Origin: Corynebacterium doosanense CAU 212 = DSM 45436
GTDB lineage: Bacteria > Actinomycetota > Actinomycetes > Mycobacteriales > Mycobacteriaceae
Reading direction: 5' to 3'
NCBI RefSeq assembly: GCF_000767055.1
Contig: NZ_CP006764.1
Coordinates: 2,542,001-2,606,000 of the forward strand
DNA: 64,000 nt
The notes under the pieces: model-generated
What the model was told of the DNA's origin: nothing
What the model saw: only the letters and a program-made list of their open reading frames with translations
The model's database searches: none
Part shown: positions 20,066 to 30,179 of the stretch, one piece after another
Numbering within the stretch: the stretch's first letter is position 1
Layout of the letters: every line of letters begins with the position of its first letter
Translations under genes and position numbers: made by a program

Positions 20066-20797
20066 CTAATCTACCGAAGCAAGCTGCCCCAGCGTCTCAA
20101 GGGCCATCTCCGGAAAGTCGGTGGCGATGATGTCCGCGCCGACACGTTCCGCGAACCGGATGTCCGCGGGCGAGTTCAGTGTCCAGAGGTAGGACGGCAG
20201 GCCGTGCGCGCCCACCAGATCCGGGCGCACCCGGGCCGAGCTGAGACCCAGGCCGAGCGCCGTGGGTTCACACAGCTGGACGTCACCCGGGTTGTAACGC
20301 AGCTCCCACTGGCGGCGCAGATAGATGCGGTCCAGCGCCGGGGCGAGTTCCGCCATCCGGCGGATGGACAGGGTGGAGAAGGAGATGATGTGGATGCGTT
20401 CGTCCTCGAGCATCCCGGCGTAGATCAGTGCGCGCTGCACCTGTTCCTCCAGCATGCGGCCGTAACGCGAGGGGTGTTTGATCTCCAGGTAGAGGTGCTT
20501 GTCGCCCGCGTCCCTGATCATTTCCAGCATCTCGTCGAGGGTGAGGATCGACTGCGGCATTTCCTCGGTGCCGAAGTTCTGTTGCCGCAGCTGATCGAGC
20601 GACAGGGAGGACACCTTGGAGAACCCGCTGGACGTGCGCCCGAGCCTACGGTCGTGGTGGAGAACCACCTCGCCGGTCCGGCACAGCCGGACGTCACACT
20701 CGACGCCGTGGATCGGCAGCGCGAGGGAGTGCTCGAAAGCGGCCGGGGTGAGCTCCCGGAAGCCGGGTGCGATTCCGCGGTGGGCGACGATTTTCAT
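20066..20797 (-). CDS. glpQ: glycerophosphodiester phosphodiesterase
   Basis: A 243-aa GDPD TIM-barrel enzyme that cleaves glycerophosphodiesters to glycerol 3-phosphate and alcohol. The active-site signature is at the N-terminus (VAHRGIAP), followed by ECDVRLCRTGEVVLHHD with the metal-binding E/D and second His. No signal peptide is present, so it is cytoplasmic. A GGGAG site precedes ATG 20797, which is 20 nt downstream of pyk2. Together with glpK it can feed the glycerol 3-phosphate pool. Confidence 0.93.
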   Translation of the reverse strand: MKIVAHRGIAPGFRELTPAAFEHSLALPIHGVECDVRLCRTGEVVLHHDRRLGRTSSGFSKVSSLSLDQLRQQNFGTEEMPQSILTLDEMLEMIRDAGDKHLYLEIKHPSRYGRMLEEQVQRALIYAGMLEDERIHIISFSTLSIRRMAELAPALDRIYLRRQWELRYNPGDVQLCEPTALGLGLSSARVRPDLVGAHGLPSYLWTLNSPADIRFAERVGADIIATDFPEMALETLGQLASVD

Positions 20798-20816
20798 GTG
20801 TTGGCTCCCGTGAGGT

Positions 20817-22736
20817 CTAGAGGGCGTTGTGCCAGGATTTGATGCGGCGCAGCTGGATGCGGTTCTTGCGTTGCGACGACCCGAGCTTGGCCGAGATCGT
20901 GTTGAGAATCCGGATCGCGTCGGTGATGTGCGGGCCCTTGTTGAGCATGACCGCCTCCGCCCGCAGCGCGTAGGCGGCGTCGGTGATCTCCGCGCGCGAC
21001 GGCAGGCCCGACTTCGCCAGACTTTCCAGGACCTGCGTAGCCATGATGGTGGGAACGTGCGCGGCCTCCGACATGTTCATGATCAGCCGCGGCACCTCAG
21101 CGAGACGCTCGAAGCCGAACTCGACGGCGAGGTCGCCGCGGGCGATCATCACGCCGAGGTTCTCGTGGCGCATGCCCTCGAGCAGCACCGAGGCAAGAGA
21201 CTCGTAGGCGGGGATCGTCTCGATCTTCAGCACGACGCCGAGGTTGCGGGCGCGCTCCCCCGCCTCCGGCCCGGATTCCTTCTCGATGGTGTCGGCGAGC
21301 TCCGCGAGCGTGGACAGGACGAAGGCCACGTCCGCGGCGTTGCGGATGAAGGAGACGTTGGCGATGTCCCCGTGACGGGCGACGAACTCGAAGGCGACGA
21401 TGTCCTCGTCGGTCAGCGACGGCAGCGGCAGGACCGTCTGCGGGAGGTTGATCCCCTTGTACGCCCGGAGTTTGGTTCCACCCGGCTTAGCGCGGACCAC
21501 ATTAAGGACTACCCGCGTGTTTCCGGCGTCGTCGACGGACGATTCCCCGGCAACTGCCTCGATGGTGCCGTCGTCGAAAAGCACGGGCTGACCGGGCTCT
21601 ATGGCCCGGACCGCCTCGGGCAGGGTGCACCCGATGACCATGTCGCCGGCGCTCGGGTCCACCGGCGTCGGATCTGTCGTCAGGGTGAGGGTGTCCCCCG
21701 CGCTGACCAGCAGGTGCTGCTCCAGGTCGCGGATGCCGGAGATCCGGGTGCGCTCGAAGTCGTGCTGGATGAGCGTGGAGTTGGACAGGTAGGCGTTCTG
21801 GTCTCCGGTGGCGAGCACGCAGCGCACCCCGTCGACATCCACGACCTCGGCGGCGGTGAACTCGCGCTTGGCGTTGCGGGTGTCCACGAGGGAGAGCACG
21901 TCGCCCTCGGCGACTCTGTCCAGCCAGCGGTCGTCGACAAGTACCGTCACCGTGGGCCGACCGGGACCGGCCGGCGGCTCGGGGGCGGCCTCACGCGGGC
22001 CGCCCGACTCAGCCGGGACCAGCCAGATCTTCGCCGGGGTGATCGTCTCGCCTACCTCGGTGCGCGTCACCCGGGCGCGCTCGACCGCCGGGCCCGGCGC
22101 GATGGCACCGGTGCGCAGCTTCGGACCCGCCAGGTCCATGGCCACGCGGATCCGCCTGCCCACGGATTCCTCAGCGCGGTGCACGTGCTCGATCATCCGG
22201 CCCCAGGCGTCGGGGCCGTCGTGGGCGCAGTTGATGCGGGCGACCTCCATGCCCGCCTCGGCGAAGGAGAGCACCAGGTCGGCGTCGTCCGCGGCCTCCG
22301 ACGGCAGGGTGACCATGATGCGCGAATGAGTTCCCTCGGCATTGGGACCGAGCAGCTCATCAGAGTTGCGGTCGAGAATGTCGTCCGCCTCGTGGAACGC
22401 GTCGCGGACCTCGTCGCCGCCGAACTTCACGGGCAGGCCCAGGTAAGCGCCGACGACGTTGCGGGCAGCCTGGACGCGGGCCTTCACGGCCGGCTCCGTC
22501 GTGGTCAGCCGGGTCGCGCCGATGGCGGAAAGGCCGGCCTGCAGCTCACGGACGTCATGGTCGCGCAGTAGCGAGTAGTGGATGAGGTTGACCGCGCCCT
22601 CCCGGTGGCGGGGATGGACACGCTCGATAACCGCGGCTTTCGCCTCCGCCTCCGCATCGAGATCCGTGAGAATCGCATCCAGCTGGCCCAACATCGTGTG
22701 CAGTTGCTCGTCCATGCCCTCGCCGTCCTCGTTCAC
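20817..22736 (-). CDS. pyk2: second pyruvate kinase (Pyk2 type)
   Basis: A 639-aa pyruvate kinase-like protein, much longer than the usual 470 aa. It has an N-terminal extension of about 140 aa rich in Glu/Ala (GMDEQLHTMLGQL), then the barrel (MVTLPSEAADDADLVL, KIETIPAYESL, GVMIARGDLAVEFGFERLA, PTIMATQVLESL). It appears to lack the normal C-terminal allosteric domain. This form and its neighbourhood match C. glutamicum Pyk2 (cg3218), shown to be an active second pyruvate kinase. I take GTG 22736 because CACAAT lies exactly 7 nt upstream; ATG 22745 is the alternative. Confidence 0.88.
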   Translation of the reverse strand: MNEDGEGMDEQLHTMLGQLDAILTDLDAEAEAKAAVIERVHPRHREGAVNLIHYSLLRDHDVRELQAGLSAIGATRLTTTEPAVKARVQAARNVVGAYLGLPVKFGGDEVRDAFHEADDILDRNSDELLGPNAEGTHSRIMVTLPSEAADDADLVLSFAEAGMEVARINCAHDGPDAWGRMIEHVHRAEESVGRRIRVAMDLAGPKLRTGAIAPGPAVERARVTRTEVGETITPAKIWLVPAESGGPREAAPEPPAGPGRPTVTVLVDDRWLDRVAEGDVLSLVDTRNAKREFTAAEVVDVDGVRCVLATGDQNAYLSNSTLIQHDFERTRISGIRDLEQHLLVSAGDTLTLTTDPTPVDPSAGDMVIGCTLPEAVRAIEPGQPVLFDDGTIEAVAGESSVDDAGNTRVVLNVVRAKPGGTKLRAYKGINLPQTVLPLPSLTDEDIVAFEFVARHGDIANVSFIRNAADVAFVLSTLAELADTIEKESGPEAGERARNLGVVLKIETIPAYESLASVLLEGMRHENLGVMIARGDLAVEFGFERLAEVPRLIMNMSEAAHVPTIMATQVLESLAKSGLPSRAEITDAAYALRAEAVMLNKGPHITDAIRILNTISAKLGSSQRKNRIQLRRIKSWHNAL

Positions 22737-22891
22737 GCACGTCATTGTGCACCGCCGCGGTAAACGCGACGCTGGGTACAGATGAACGTCGCGCTAACAC
22801 CTGTGTGCACTCACGTCCCGTTCTACCTGCATTCCTCCCGGGCGGCAGCTCCCCGGTGCAGGGGCGGGAAAGTTCTGCCAAGATGAGATCC

Positions 22892-24751
22892 ATGCTTTCG
22901 CTGACGGACCGGTGGCACCGGGCACCGGCCCGCCGATTCGCCCTCCGGGCAGCCTCCTCGGGGCTGCATGCCGCGGCCCTGGCCCTGGAGATCTACGGCG
23001 AGATTCTTCCCGGGGTCCGCATGGCCACCGGTCGGCGTCATCTTCCCCAGAATCTCGGCGCGGGGCTTCTCGGCGCGGAGGCGGCCACCTGGTGGGCCAT
23101 CTCCCCGTCTCTGCTTCCCCGCCCGTGGTGGGCGACGGCGGCGAATGTGGCCATCTGCCAGGGAGTCGGGCACGCGATCGGCACGGTGGCGGGATTCGCC
23201 CTGGGCACCGTCTTCGACGTCACGGGCCACCGGCCGAACCCGGACTTCACCCGCCGGGGCCACCGGATCCTCCACGCCGCCATGGGTCTAACCACCGCCG
23301 TAGCCGCCGCCTCCTCGCTGTGGCGCCAGGACGAGCAGGCCGCACTCGTCGATCAGCCCGGTCGCCGCGGCCGTTCCGAGGCCATCGCCGGGCTGGGGAT
23401 CGGGACACTCGGTTTCGGCGCAATTCTGCTCATCGCCGAGGCCAACCAGTCCAGCATCACCCGGCTGGCCCTTCTCCTGCGCCGCTGGCTTCCCCCCGTG
23501 CTCAGCTGGCCGTTGTCCGCGACGGTGGTCACCGGGCTACTGGTCGTGACCTCGGACCGGGTGATCGTGCGCCAGCTCCTCAACAACGCGGCCCGGCGCG
23601 CGCAGGCACTCAACGACTACGTGTTCCCCGGCATCTCGCAGCCGCGCGAGCCGGAACGCAGCGGGTCCGCCGCCTCCCTGGAGCACTGGGGTGCGGTGGG
23701 GTCCAAGGGCCGGACGGTGCTCTCCGCCGGCCCACGCGCCAGGGACATCGCCGCCGCGACCCCGCTGTTGAAACACCAGGTCAAAGAGCCGGTCCGAGTG
23801 TTCATCGGCCTCACCGAGAACCGGACGGTCGAGGAGTCCGTCGAGCTGGCCATCCGCGAACTCGAGCGCACCGGCGCCGCCTCCCGGCGCGCGGTCGTGG
23901 TGATGTCCTCCGCCGGCTCCGGCTGGCTCTCCCCCTGGTCCATGGATTCGCTGGAGTTCCTCACGGGCGGCGACTGCGCGGTGGTGGCCATCCAGTACTC
24001 CTACCTGCCTTCTGCCTTCGCCTACGTCACCGACCGCGACTCCCCCGTGGCCTCATCGCGCCTGCTCATCCGCCGCGTCCGCGACTGGCTGGATGAGCTC
24101 CCCGAGAATTCCCGCCCCCGGTTGTACGTCTCCGGCGAGTCGCTCGGCGGTTACGGCATCGCGGACTCCTTCGGGCGCGACGAGTTGTTCTCGCTTATCG
24201 ACGGCGCCGTCTTCTCCGGTGTCCCCGGTTTCACCGGCCTGCACCGCGCGCTGGTCACCAAACGCGAACACGGCTCCCCGGAGCGCCTGCCCGTGGTCGG
24301 CGGCGGAAGGCACGTGCGTTTCGCCGCGGTACCGGAGCACGTCCACACCGATTTCCGGGGGAACCCGTTCGCGCATTCGTGGCAGCGTCCCCGGATCGTC
24401 TTCGCCCAGCACGCCTCCGACCCGGTGGTGTTCTGGGACTGGCCGCTGCTATTCCAGGAACCCGACTGGCTGCGCGAGCCCGGCGCTCGCGGCATTCCCG
24501 CCCCGGAGGCGCAGCGGGTGGATGTCCTGCAGAGCATGCGGTGGGCCTTCTTCGTTACCGGCTGGCAGGTCGCCGTGGACCAGGTCGACTCCCTCGATCC
24601 GCCCGGCGGGCACGGTCACCAGTACCACCGGGAGATGCTCTATTACTGGCAGGCGGTGCTGGGAGAGGACGCGGCCTTCGAGCTCACCGAGGACATCGCG
24701 GACGAGCTCGAGCATTGGATCTACGCGGACTGCAAACGCCACGGGATCTAA
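22892..24751 (+). CDS. membrane alpha/beta-hydrolase (Abhydrolase_9 type)
   Basis: A 619-aa protein whose N-terminal half (about residues 1-230) has several hydrophobic helices, as in the Abhydrolase_9 N-terminal domain. The C-terminal half is an alpha/beta-hydrolase with the nucleophile elbow SGESLGGYG. Related actinobacterial proteins are of unknown substrate, and lipid or wall-ester hydrolysis is only a guess. I start at ATG 22892, 7 nt after CAAGAT, a weak -10. It diverges from pyk2 and converges with the permease gene 7 nt downstream. Confidence 0.83.
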   Translation: MLSLTDRWHRAPARRFALRAASSGLHAAALALEIYGEILPGVRMATGRRHLPQNLGAGLLGAEAATWWAISPSLLPRPWWATAANVAICQGVGHAIGTVAGFALGTVFDVTGHRPNPDFTRRGHRILHAAMGLTTAVAAASSLWRQDEQAALVDQPGRRGRSEAIAGLGIGTLGFGAILLIAEANQSSITRLALLLRRWLPPVLSWPLSATVVTGLLVVTSDRVIVRQLLNNAARRAQALNDYVFPGISQPREPERSGSAASLEHWGAVGSKGRTVLSAGPRARDIAAATPLLKHQVKEPVRVFIGLTENRTVEESVELAIRELERTGAASRRAVVVMSSAGSGWLSPWSMDSLEFLTGGDCAVVAIQYSYLPSAFAYVTDRDSPVASSRLLIRRVRDWLDELPENSRPRLYVSGESLGGYGIADSFGRDELFSLIDGAVFSGVPGFTGLHRALVTKREHGSPERLPVVGGGRHVRFAAVPEHVHTDFRGNPFAHSWQRPRIVFAQHASDPVVFWDWPLLFQEPDWLREPGARGIPAPEAQRVDVLQSMRWAFFVTGWQVAVDQVDSLDPPGGHGHQYHREMLYYWQAVLGEDAAFELTEDIADELEHWIYADCKRHGI

Positions 24752-24758
24752 CCGAAGG

Positions 24759-26162
24759 TCAGCCCTGGAAGAGCTGCCAGATCGCCACTGCCATGATGAT
24801 CACGCCCATGACTCCGACGAAGATCGTGTCGGGACGGTTGGCGTAGTGCTTGAAGGCCGTGGCCCTGCGGAACAACAGGCTGGGCACGAGGTAGACGAGG
24901 AACGTGATGAAGATGCCGCCGACGACGGAGATGAGGTCCATGATCGGCGGGTTGAGCACCGCGACCGCGACCGTGGTGAGGAAGATGAAGATGTTGATGC
25001 CGGCGTTGAGCGCCCGCGAGCTGATCTTCGCCGCGGCGCCCGGGGCCACCACACGCAGCAGGTAGGTCGTGCCCTCCTGGGTGCCCAGCATGTGGCCGTA
25101 GTAGGAGGTGGTGATCGCACAGATCGCGATGATCGGGGTGATCACCGCCAGGAACTGGGCGTCAGTGACGTTGGCCAGGTAGGAGAGCACCGGGATGTTC
25201 GCCGCGGTTGCCTCGTCCATGCCCTCGGCTCCCAGGGCGAGGGTGCAGGACCAGACGAAGAACATCGTGAACACGACCATCAGGGTCGACGCGACCAACT
25301 CGATCCGGGACACCTCACGCTCCGTGGCGTGGACGTCGCCCCCCTTGGCCTTCTGGATGTCCAGGACGAACTGGGACACCGCCGCCATGTGGCTGAAGGA
25401 GAAGACGAGGATCGGGAGGATGAGCAGCAACGACTTCCAGATCGGGGTGGCGGACTCGTACGCCATGAAGCTCTCCAGGTCCCACTGCGGAATCAGGTAG
25501 AGCGAGACCGCCGCGAGGGTCAGCAGCAACGGGTAGACCAGAATGTTGGCCAGCCACAGCATGGCCTTCTTGCCCAGGGCGAAGGAACCTGCCAGGACCC
25601 CCACGCAGATGAGTGCGAGCAGCAGTCGGTTCAGCTGCGGCAGGCCGAGCTGATTGACCAGGAAGCTGTCCACCGTGTTGGTGATGCTGATGCCGTAGAT
25701 GAGCACGATCGGGTAGATGGAGAACCAGTACATCAGCGCCGTGACGGCTCCGCGCTTGCGGCCGGTCAGAGAGGTGATGACCTGCAGGACATCCAGCCCC
25801 TTGATCGGGGAGGCGCTGACGATCCGGGCGTAGGCGCGATGTGAGAAGAACACCAGCGGGCCGATGAACAGCGTCGCCGCGACCAGGGGCCAGAAGCCGA
25901 AGCTGCCGGCGTCCAGGGGGAGGAACAGGATGCCGGCACCGACCGCGGTGCCAAAGAGGGTGATCACCCAGGACAGGAAACTTCCGTCGGGCTTCTGCGT
26001 ACTGTCGGACTGTTTGAACTGGTCCTGCTCGGCCTCCGTGAGGTTGCCGAGCTCGAACTGGTCACGGGACTGGCGGAGATGCTCGTCGCTGTGGAGCTTC
26101 GGCAACTGGTCGCCGGAACCGGCTGAATCTGCGGAGTCTGAACTCCCGAACACAGTGGACAT
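24759..26162 (-). CDS. HAAAP-family amino-acid permease (SdaC/serine-threonine type)
   Basis: A 467-aa secondary transporter with about 11 membrane helices. The first helix carries GTAVGAGILFLPL, typical of the hydroxy/aromatic amino-acid permease family, and a long soluble N-terminus (about 65 aa, Ser/Asp/Gln-rich) precedes it. It probably imports serine or threonine with a cation, by family resemblance and by comparison with C. glutamicum cg3225. An AAGAGG site precedes ATG 26162. A 143-bp gap separates it from phoD and holds a TTGACG that may be its -35. Confidence 0.85.
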   Translation of the reverse strand: MSTVFGSSDSADSAGSGDQLPKLHSDEHLRQSRDQFELGNLTEAEQDQFKQSDSTQKPDGSFLSWVITLFGTAVGAGILFLPLDAGSFGFWPLVAATLFIGPLVFFSHRAYARIVSASPIKGLDVLQVITSLTGRKRGAVTALMYWFSIYPIVLIYGISITNTVDSFLVNQLGLPQLNRLLLALICVGVLAGSFALGKKAMLWLANILVYPLLLTLAAVSLYLIPQWDLESFMAYESATPIWKSLLLILPILVFSFSHMAAVSQFVLDIQKAKGGDVHATEREVSRIELVASTLMVVFTMFFVWSCTLALGAEGMDEATAANIPVLSYLANVTDAQFLAVITPIIAICAITTSYYGHMLGTQEGTTYLLRVVAPGAAAKISSRALNAGINIFIFLTTVAVAVLNPPIMDLISVVGGIFITFLVYLVPSLLFRRATAFKHYANRPDTIFVGVMGVIIMAVAIWQLFQG

Positions 26163-26305
26163 CGTGAAACCTCTTCCGGGTCAGAGCATGGGCTGGTGTG
26201 CCACCATCCCCGCCGACGGTGGTGGGCCGGCGAGGATCTTTCCGTCAACGATACGTAGCTCGCATTCTTCGGAGACAGTAGACCCACGTCACATCACCGG
26301 CGGGC

Positions 26306-27964
26306 CTACGCTCCGCCGGCAAACGCCCAGCTGTTACCCACCCGCACCGGCGAGCCGGCCCGCTCCACGTCGTCCACCCGCAGCCATCTCCCCTCGACAC
26401 CCTCGGCGTCCAAGCGCACGATCAGGTAGCCGTGCGCGTCGAGGTTGACGTGCTCGAAGTGCGGGTTGTTCGCCAGCACGTGGCGCTCCGCCGCCCGGGA
26501 GACCGCGCTCCCGGTGGGCAGGTGCAGGGCGTCGTCGAGGTTCGGTGCGGAGACCGAGGAGCACACCAGCTCGGCCCCGATGACCCGGCCGCGGTGGCTG
26601 ACCTTTCCCGCCCACTCGGAATGGATGTCCCCGGTGAGAAAGACGGTGGAGGCATCGGGACGGGTCTCGGCGATCTGGGTGAGCAGCCGCTCGCGGTCCG
26701 CCGGGTAGCCGTCCCACTGATCGGCGTTGAGGCCGGTCGCCAACTCCGCGCCGGAGTCCGCGCCGGTGATCGCGGCCAGCGGCGCGCGCACGGCGGGATC
26801 GAGGTCGAGGAGTTCCAGCGGGGAGATCATCACCGAGGTGCCGATGAGCGACCAGGTGGCAGCGGACGTCGATAATTTCTGTGACAGCCACGTGAATTGT
26901 TCCTGGCCCATCATGGTGCGCTCGGGGTCCGTCGAGCGGATCAGGCCCGGGCCGGAGCGGTAACTGCGCAGGTCCAGCATGTGCAGCTCGGCCAGGGTGC
27001 CAAAGCGGAGGCTGCGGTACAGCCGGCCGCCCTCCGCCGGATTGGTCGCGCGCACCGGCATCCAGTCGAGGTAGGCGCCCATTGCCGCCGCCCGGCGCGC
27101 GGCCCAGTCGCCCTCGAAGAGGTCGTGGCCCTGGGCGCCGGGCACGGTGGCGTCGTTGGCGATCTCGTGGTCGTCCCAGGTCACCACCCAGGGGGCAGCG
27201 GCGTGGGCGGCCTGCAGCTCGGTGTCGCGGCGGTACTGGCCGTGGCGGACCCGGTAGTCCGCCGCGGTGACGATCTCCCACGGTGGCTCAAATGGCCTGC
27301 TCACCCCGGTTTTTCCGGGGTTGACGCTGCTGGCGTACTCGTAGAGGTAGTCCCCCAGGTGCAGCACCACGTCGATCTCACCCGCCCACGCTCGCCTCGC
27401 GATGTCCGAATACGCGCCGAAGTACCCCGACTCGAGGTTGGCACAGGACGCCACCGCCAGACGCAGCGATTCCGGCGACGAGTCCGCGTCCGGGGTCGTG
27501 CGGGTGCGCCCCGTGGGGCTCGCCGTGGAACCCGCCAGGAAACGGTAGAAGTACGTCGTCTCCGGCGTCAGCCCGAACGGGTCGACGTGCACGGTGTGGT
27601 CGTCGGCGGCGGTGGCCAGCACCTCGCCCTCGCGGACCACCCGCGAGAAACGTTCGTCCAGTGCGATCTGCCAGGTCAGCAAGACGTCGTCGCCGAGCCC
27701 GGACCCGGGGACCGCCTCCGGGGAGGGTGAGACCCGGGTCCACAGGATCACCGAGGTCGGGAGCGGGTCCCCGGAGGCGACCCCGTGCATGAACAGGTGG
27801 TGGGTGCTCTCCGGGTAGGGCGGCGGATCGCCGTGCACCGCGCTGAGATCCACGTCCGTGTAGGCCTGCACGCTCGACGCCCGCACCTTGTCCACCGAGC
27901 TGGGTAGGGCGGCCGCGCCACCCACCGCCACGGCGGAGGCGAGGACATGTCTCCGGCTCACCAT
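26306..27964 (-). CDS. phoD: PhoD-type secreted alkaline phosphatase
   Basis: A 552-aa exported metallophosphoesterase. From ATG 27964 the N-terminus is a Tat signal (SRRHVLASAVAVGGAAALP), then the PhoD N-terminal domain (FMHGVASGDPLPTSVILWTR). The catalytic domain has VVLHLGDYLYEYAS and TWDDHEIAND, giving the Fe/Ca ligands, plus FLTGDIHSEWAG. It hydrolyses phosphodiesters and monoesters outside the cell. CACGGT lies 7 nt before ATG 27964. A longer start at GTG 28021 would add 19 residues before the Tat motif and is less likely. Confidence 0.92.
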   Translation of the reverse strand: MVSRRHVLASAVAVGGAAALPSSVDKVRASSVQAYTDVDLSAVHGDPPPYPESTHHLFMHGVASGDPLPTSVILWTRVSPSPEAVPGSGLGDDVLLTWQIALDERFSRVVREGEVLATAADDHTVHVDPFGLTPETTYFYRFLAGSTASPTGRTRTTPDADSSPESLRLAVASCANLESGYFGAYSDIARRAWAGEIDVVLHLGDYLYEYASSVNPGKTGVSRPFEPPWEIVTAADYRVRHGQYRRDTELQAAHAAAPWVVTWDDHEIANDATVPGAQGHDLFEGDWAARRAAAMGAYLDWMPVRATNPAEGGRLYRSLRFGTLAELHMLDLRSYRSGPGLIRSTDPERTMMGQEQFTWLSQKLSTSAATWSLIGTSVMISPLELLDLDPAVRAPLAAITGADSGAELATGLNADQWDGYPADRERLLTQIAETRPDASTVFLTGDIHSEWAGKVSHRGRVIGAELVCSSVSAPNLDDALHLPTGSAVSRAAERHVLANNPHFEHVNLDAHGYLIVRLDAEGVEGRWLRVDDVERAGSPVRVGNSWAFAGGA

Positions 27965-28041
27965 GGGTCCCACCGTGCCACTGTCGCCACGCCGCGGCAG
28001 CCCCACCAGCCAAGATTTCACCGGCCCTTAAACTGAAGGTC

Positions 28042-28710
28042 ATGCGCCTCCCCTCCGACATCCAGGTGGTCCTCTTCGACCTCGACGGCACACTCATCGA
28101 CCACGCCGGCGCCGCGCGTGCCGGAGTGCTCGATTTCGCCGCGCACTTCGATCTCCCCGGCGCTCCGGAGGAGATAGTGCGCCGCTGGTTCGCCGTCGAA
28201 CGCCGCTGGTTCACGCGCTTCGAGCGCGGGAAGGTCACCCACGCCGGCCAGCGCGTCGAACGCTGCCGCGAGTTCCTGGGCCGCCCCGACATGTCCGAGG
28301 TGGAGGCCCTGGAGATCTACCAGGTGTACCTCGCCGCGTATCGACGCTCCTGGCAAGCCTTCCCCGACGCAGCCTCAGCGCTGGACCGGGCTTTCGCCAA
28401 CGGCCGACGCGTCGGGGTGTTCACTAACGGGGCCACGGACATGCAGAACGACAAACTCGCCCGCACCGGGCTTTCGCGCCCGGGCCTGGTCATGCTCGCG
28501 GCCACGGATCTGGGGGCGGCGAAGCCGCAGCCCGCGTCGTACGCGGCGGCGCTGGAGCGCATGGAGTCGGCCGAGGCTTCGAGAAGCGTCCTCATCGGTG
28601 ATGACCTGAACAATGACGTCCGCGGCGCCCGTAAGGCGGGCATGCACGCGGTGTACTTGGATCGTCCCGGCGGCGGGGATGTCGCCAGCCTGGACGAGGT
28701 GGAGTTCTAA
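28042..28710 (+). CDS. HAD hydrolase, YjjG/phosphoglycolate phosphatase-like
   Basis: A 222-aa HAD hydrolase with motif I FDLDGTLIDH, motif II TNGATD, and motif IV LIGDDLNNDVRGARKAGM, with a helical cap. Substrates may be nucleoside or small phosphates; none can be assigned. TAAACT lies exactly 7 nt before ATG 28042, so the mRNA is leaderless. Its TAA overlaps the TAG of msrA, which converges from the other strand. Confidence 0.9.
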   Translation: MRLPSDIQVVLFDLDGTLIDHAGAARAGVLDFAAHFDLPGAPEEIVRRWFAVERRWFTRFERGKVTHAGQRVERCREFLGRPDMSEVEALEIYQVYLAAYRRSWQAFPDAASALDRAFANGRRVGVFTNGATDMQNDKLARTGLSRPGLVMLAATDLGAAKPQPASYAAALERMESAEASRSVLIGDDLNNDVRGARKAGMHAVYLDRPGGGDVASLDEVEF

Positions 28711-29372
28711 CGCGCGCAGGCCACGCCCGTGGCATGCGTCGGGCAGTAGCCGCCCGGGTTCTTGTGCAGGTACTGCTGGTGCTCGTCCTCGGCCCGGTAG
28801 TACTCGCCGGCATCGGTCTCGTCCAGGCGTTTGATCTCCGTGGTGACCTCGCCGTAACCCTTCTCCGCCAGCGCGGTGGCGTACTGCGCCACCATCTCCT
28901 CGATGAGCTTTTTGTCCGCCTCGGCATCGTCGCCGACGGTGTAGAACGCGGAGCGGTACTGCGTGCCCACGTCGTTGCCCTGCCGGTTCTTCTGCGTCGG
29001 GTCGTGATCCTCCAGACCCACGGCGACGATCTCACGCAGGGAGACCTTCTCGGGGTCGTAGACCACCTCGACGACCTCGACGTGGTTGGTGCGGCCCGAG
29101 CAGACCTCGCGGTAGGTGGGGTTCGCGGTCACGCCGCCGGCGTATCCGACCGACGTGGACTCTACGCCGTCCATCTTCCAGTACATCTGCTCCGGGCCCC
29201 AGAAACAGCCGACGCCGACGAGGACGGACTTCTGTCCTTCCTTCCACGGCCCGGTGATCGGGGTGCCCAGCACCGGGTGGGGCCGGGGGTTCTCCAGAAC
29301 GGGCGCTCGGCCGCCCTTGAGGGCCTCATCAGCGGAAACAAGCTCGGGGGTCTTCTGAAACATCCAACGCAT
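28707..29372 (-). CDS. msrA: peptide methionine-S-sulfoxide reductase
   Basis: A 221-aa MsrA that reduces (S)-methionine sulfoxide in proteins. The active-site Cys lies in VGVGCFWGPEQMYW, followed by GYAGGVTANPTYREVCSGRTNHVE and, near the end, resolving Cys residues (GYCPTHATGVAC). A GAAAGGAAG site precedes ATG 29372. The gene is divergent from sodA, and both answer oxidative stress, as in C. glutamicum (cg3236/cg3237). Confidence 0.96.
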   Translation of the reverse strand: MRWMFQKTPELVSADEALKGGRAPVLENPRPHPVLGTPITGPWKEGQKSVLVGVGCFWGPEQMYWKMDGVESTSVGYAGGVTANPTYREVCSGRTNHVEVVEVVYDPEKVSLREIVAVGLEDHDPTQKNRQGNDVGTQYRSAFYTVGDDAEADKKLIEEMVAQYATALAEKGYGEVTTEIKRLDETDAGEYYRAEDEHQQYLHKNPGGYCPTHATGVACAR

Positions 29373-29467
29373 GATCGGTCACTTCCTTTCACAGGGATTC
29401 AACCGCGAACGTTACGTGAATATTTCCTGGGCCCACCGGGGGCAACCTGAAATAGGAAACGACCCCG

Positions 29468-29495
29468 TTGCCGAGATCGCGAGTTTGTCTATAGT
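29468..29495 (+). promoter_or_regulatory. probable sodA promoter
   Basis: TTGCCG (29468-29473) and TATAGT (29490-29495) are separated by 16 nt, about 65 nt before the sodA start. The leader carries GGAAGGA just before ATG. Confidence 0.6.
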
Positions 29496-29561
29496 GGGGC
29501 TCAGCGCACCGTCCGACGATGCGCGAACTTAGACAAAAGTTTTTGGAAGGACTGATTCTTA

Positions 29562-30164
29562 ATGGCTACGTACGAGCTTCCCGACCTGCCCTACGCCTTC
29601 GACGCACTTGAGCCCCACATCTCCGCCGAGATCATGGAGCTGCACCACGACAAGCACCACGCGACCTACGTCGCCGGCGCCAACGCCGCCCTCGAGGCAC
29701 TCCAGGCTGAGCGCGAGGGTGAGGCCAACCCGGACAAGATCCGCGCGCTCTCCAAGAACCTTGCTTTCAACCTGGGTGGACACACAAACCACTCCATCTT
29801 TTGGAAGAACCTCTCCCCCAACGGTGGCGGCGAGCCCACCGGTGAGCTAGCTGAGGCCATCACCAGGGACTTCGGCTCCTTCGAGAAGTTCAAGGCTCAC
29901 TTCTCCGCTGCGGCCACCGGCCTGCAGGGCTCCGGCTGGGCCGTCCTCGGTTACGACCACATTGCCGGCCAGCTGATCATCCAGCAGCTGACCGATCAGC
30001 AGGGCAACGTCTCCATCGACTTCACCCCGCTGCTCATGCTGGACATGTGGGAGCACGCCTTCTACCTCCAGTACAAGAACGTCAAGGCTGACTACGTCAA
30101 GGCAGTCTGGAACGTCTTCAACTGGGACGACGTCGCCGAGCGCCTCGCAGCCGCCAAGAAGTAA
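29562..30164 (+). CDS. sodA: superoxide dismutase (Mn/Fe family)
   Basis: A 200-aa cytoplasmic superoxide dismutase. The metal ligands are visible: H27-type ([13 protein letters not shown]), H in [10 protein letters not shown], and the C-terminal [13 protein letters not shown] giving Asp and His. The length and lack of a signal peptide are normal. The codon use is strongly biased, as in highly expressed genes. A GGAAGGA site precedes ATG 29562. Family knowledge favours Mn in corynebacteria. Confidence 0.97.
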   Translation: MATYELPDLPYAFDALEPHISAEIMELHHDKHHATYVAGANAALEALQAEREGEANPDKIRALSKNLAFNLGGHTNHSIFWKNLSPNGGGEPTGELAEAITRDFGSFEKFKAHFSAAATGLQGSGWAVLGYDHIAGQLIIQQLTDQQGNVSIDFTPLLMLDMWEHAFYLQYKNVKADYVKAVWNVFNWDDVAERLAAAKK

Positions 30165-30179
30165 CTCTTCTTCGCGCCC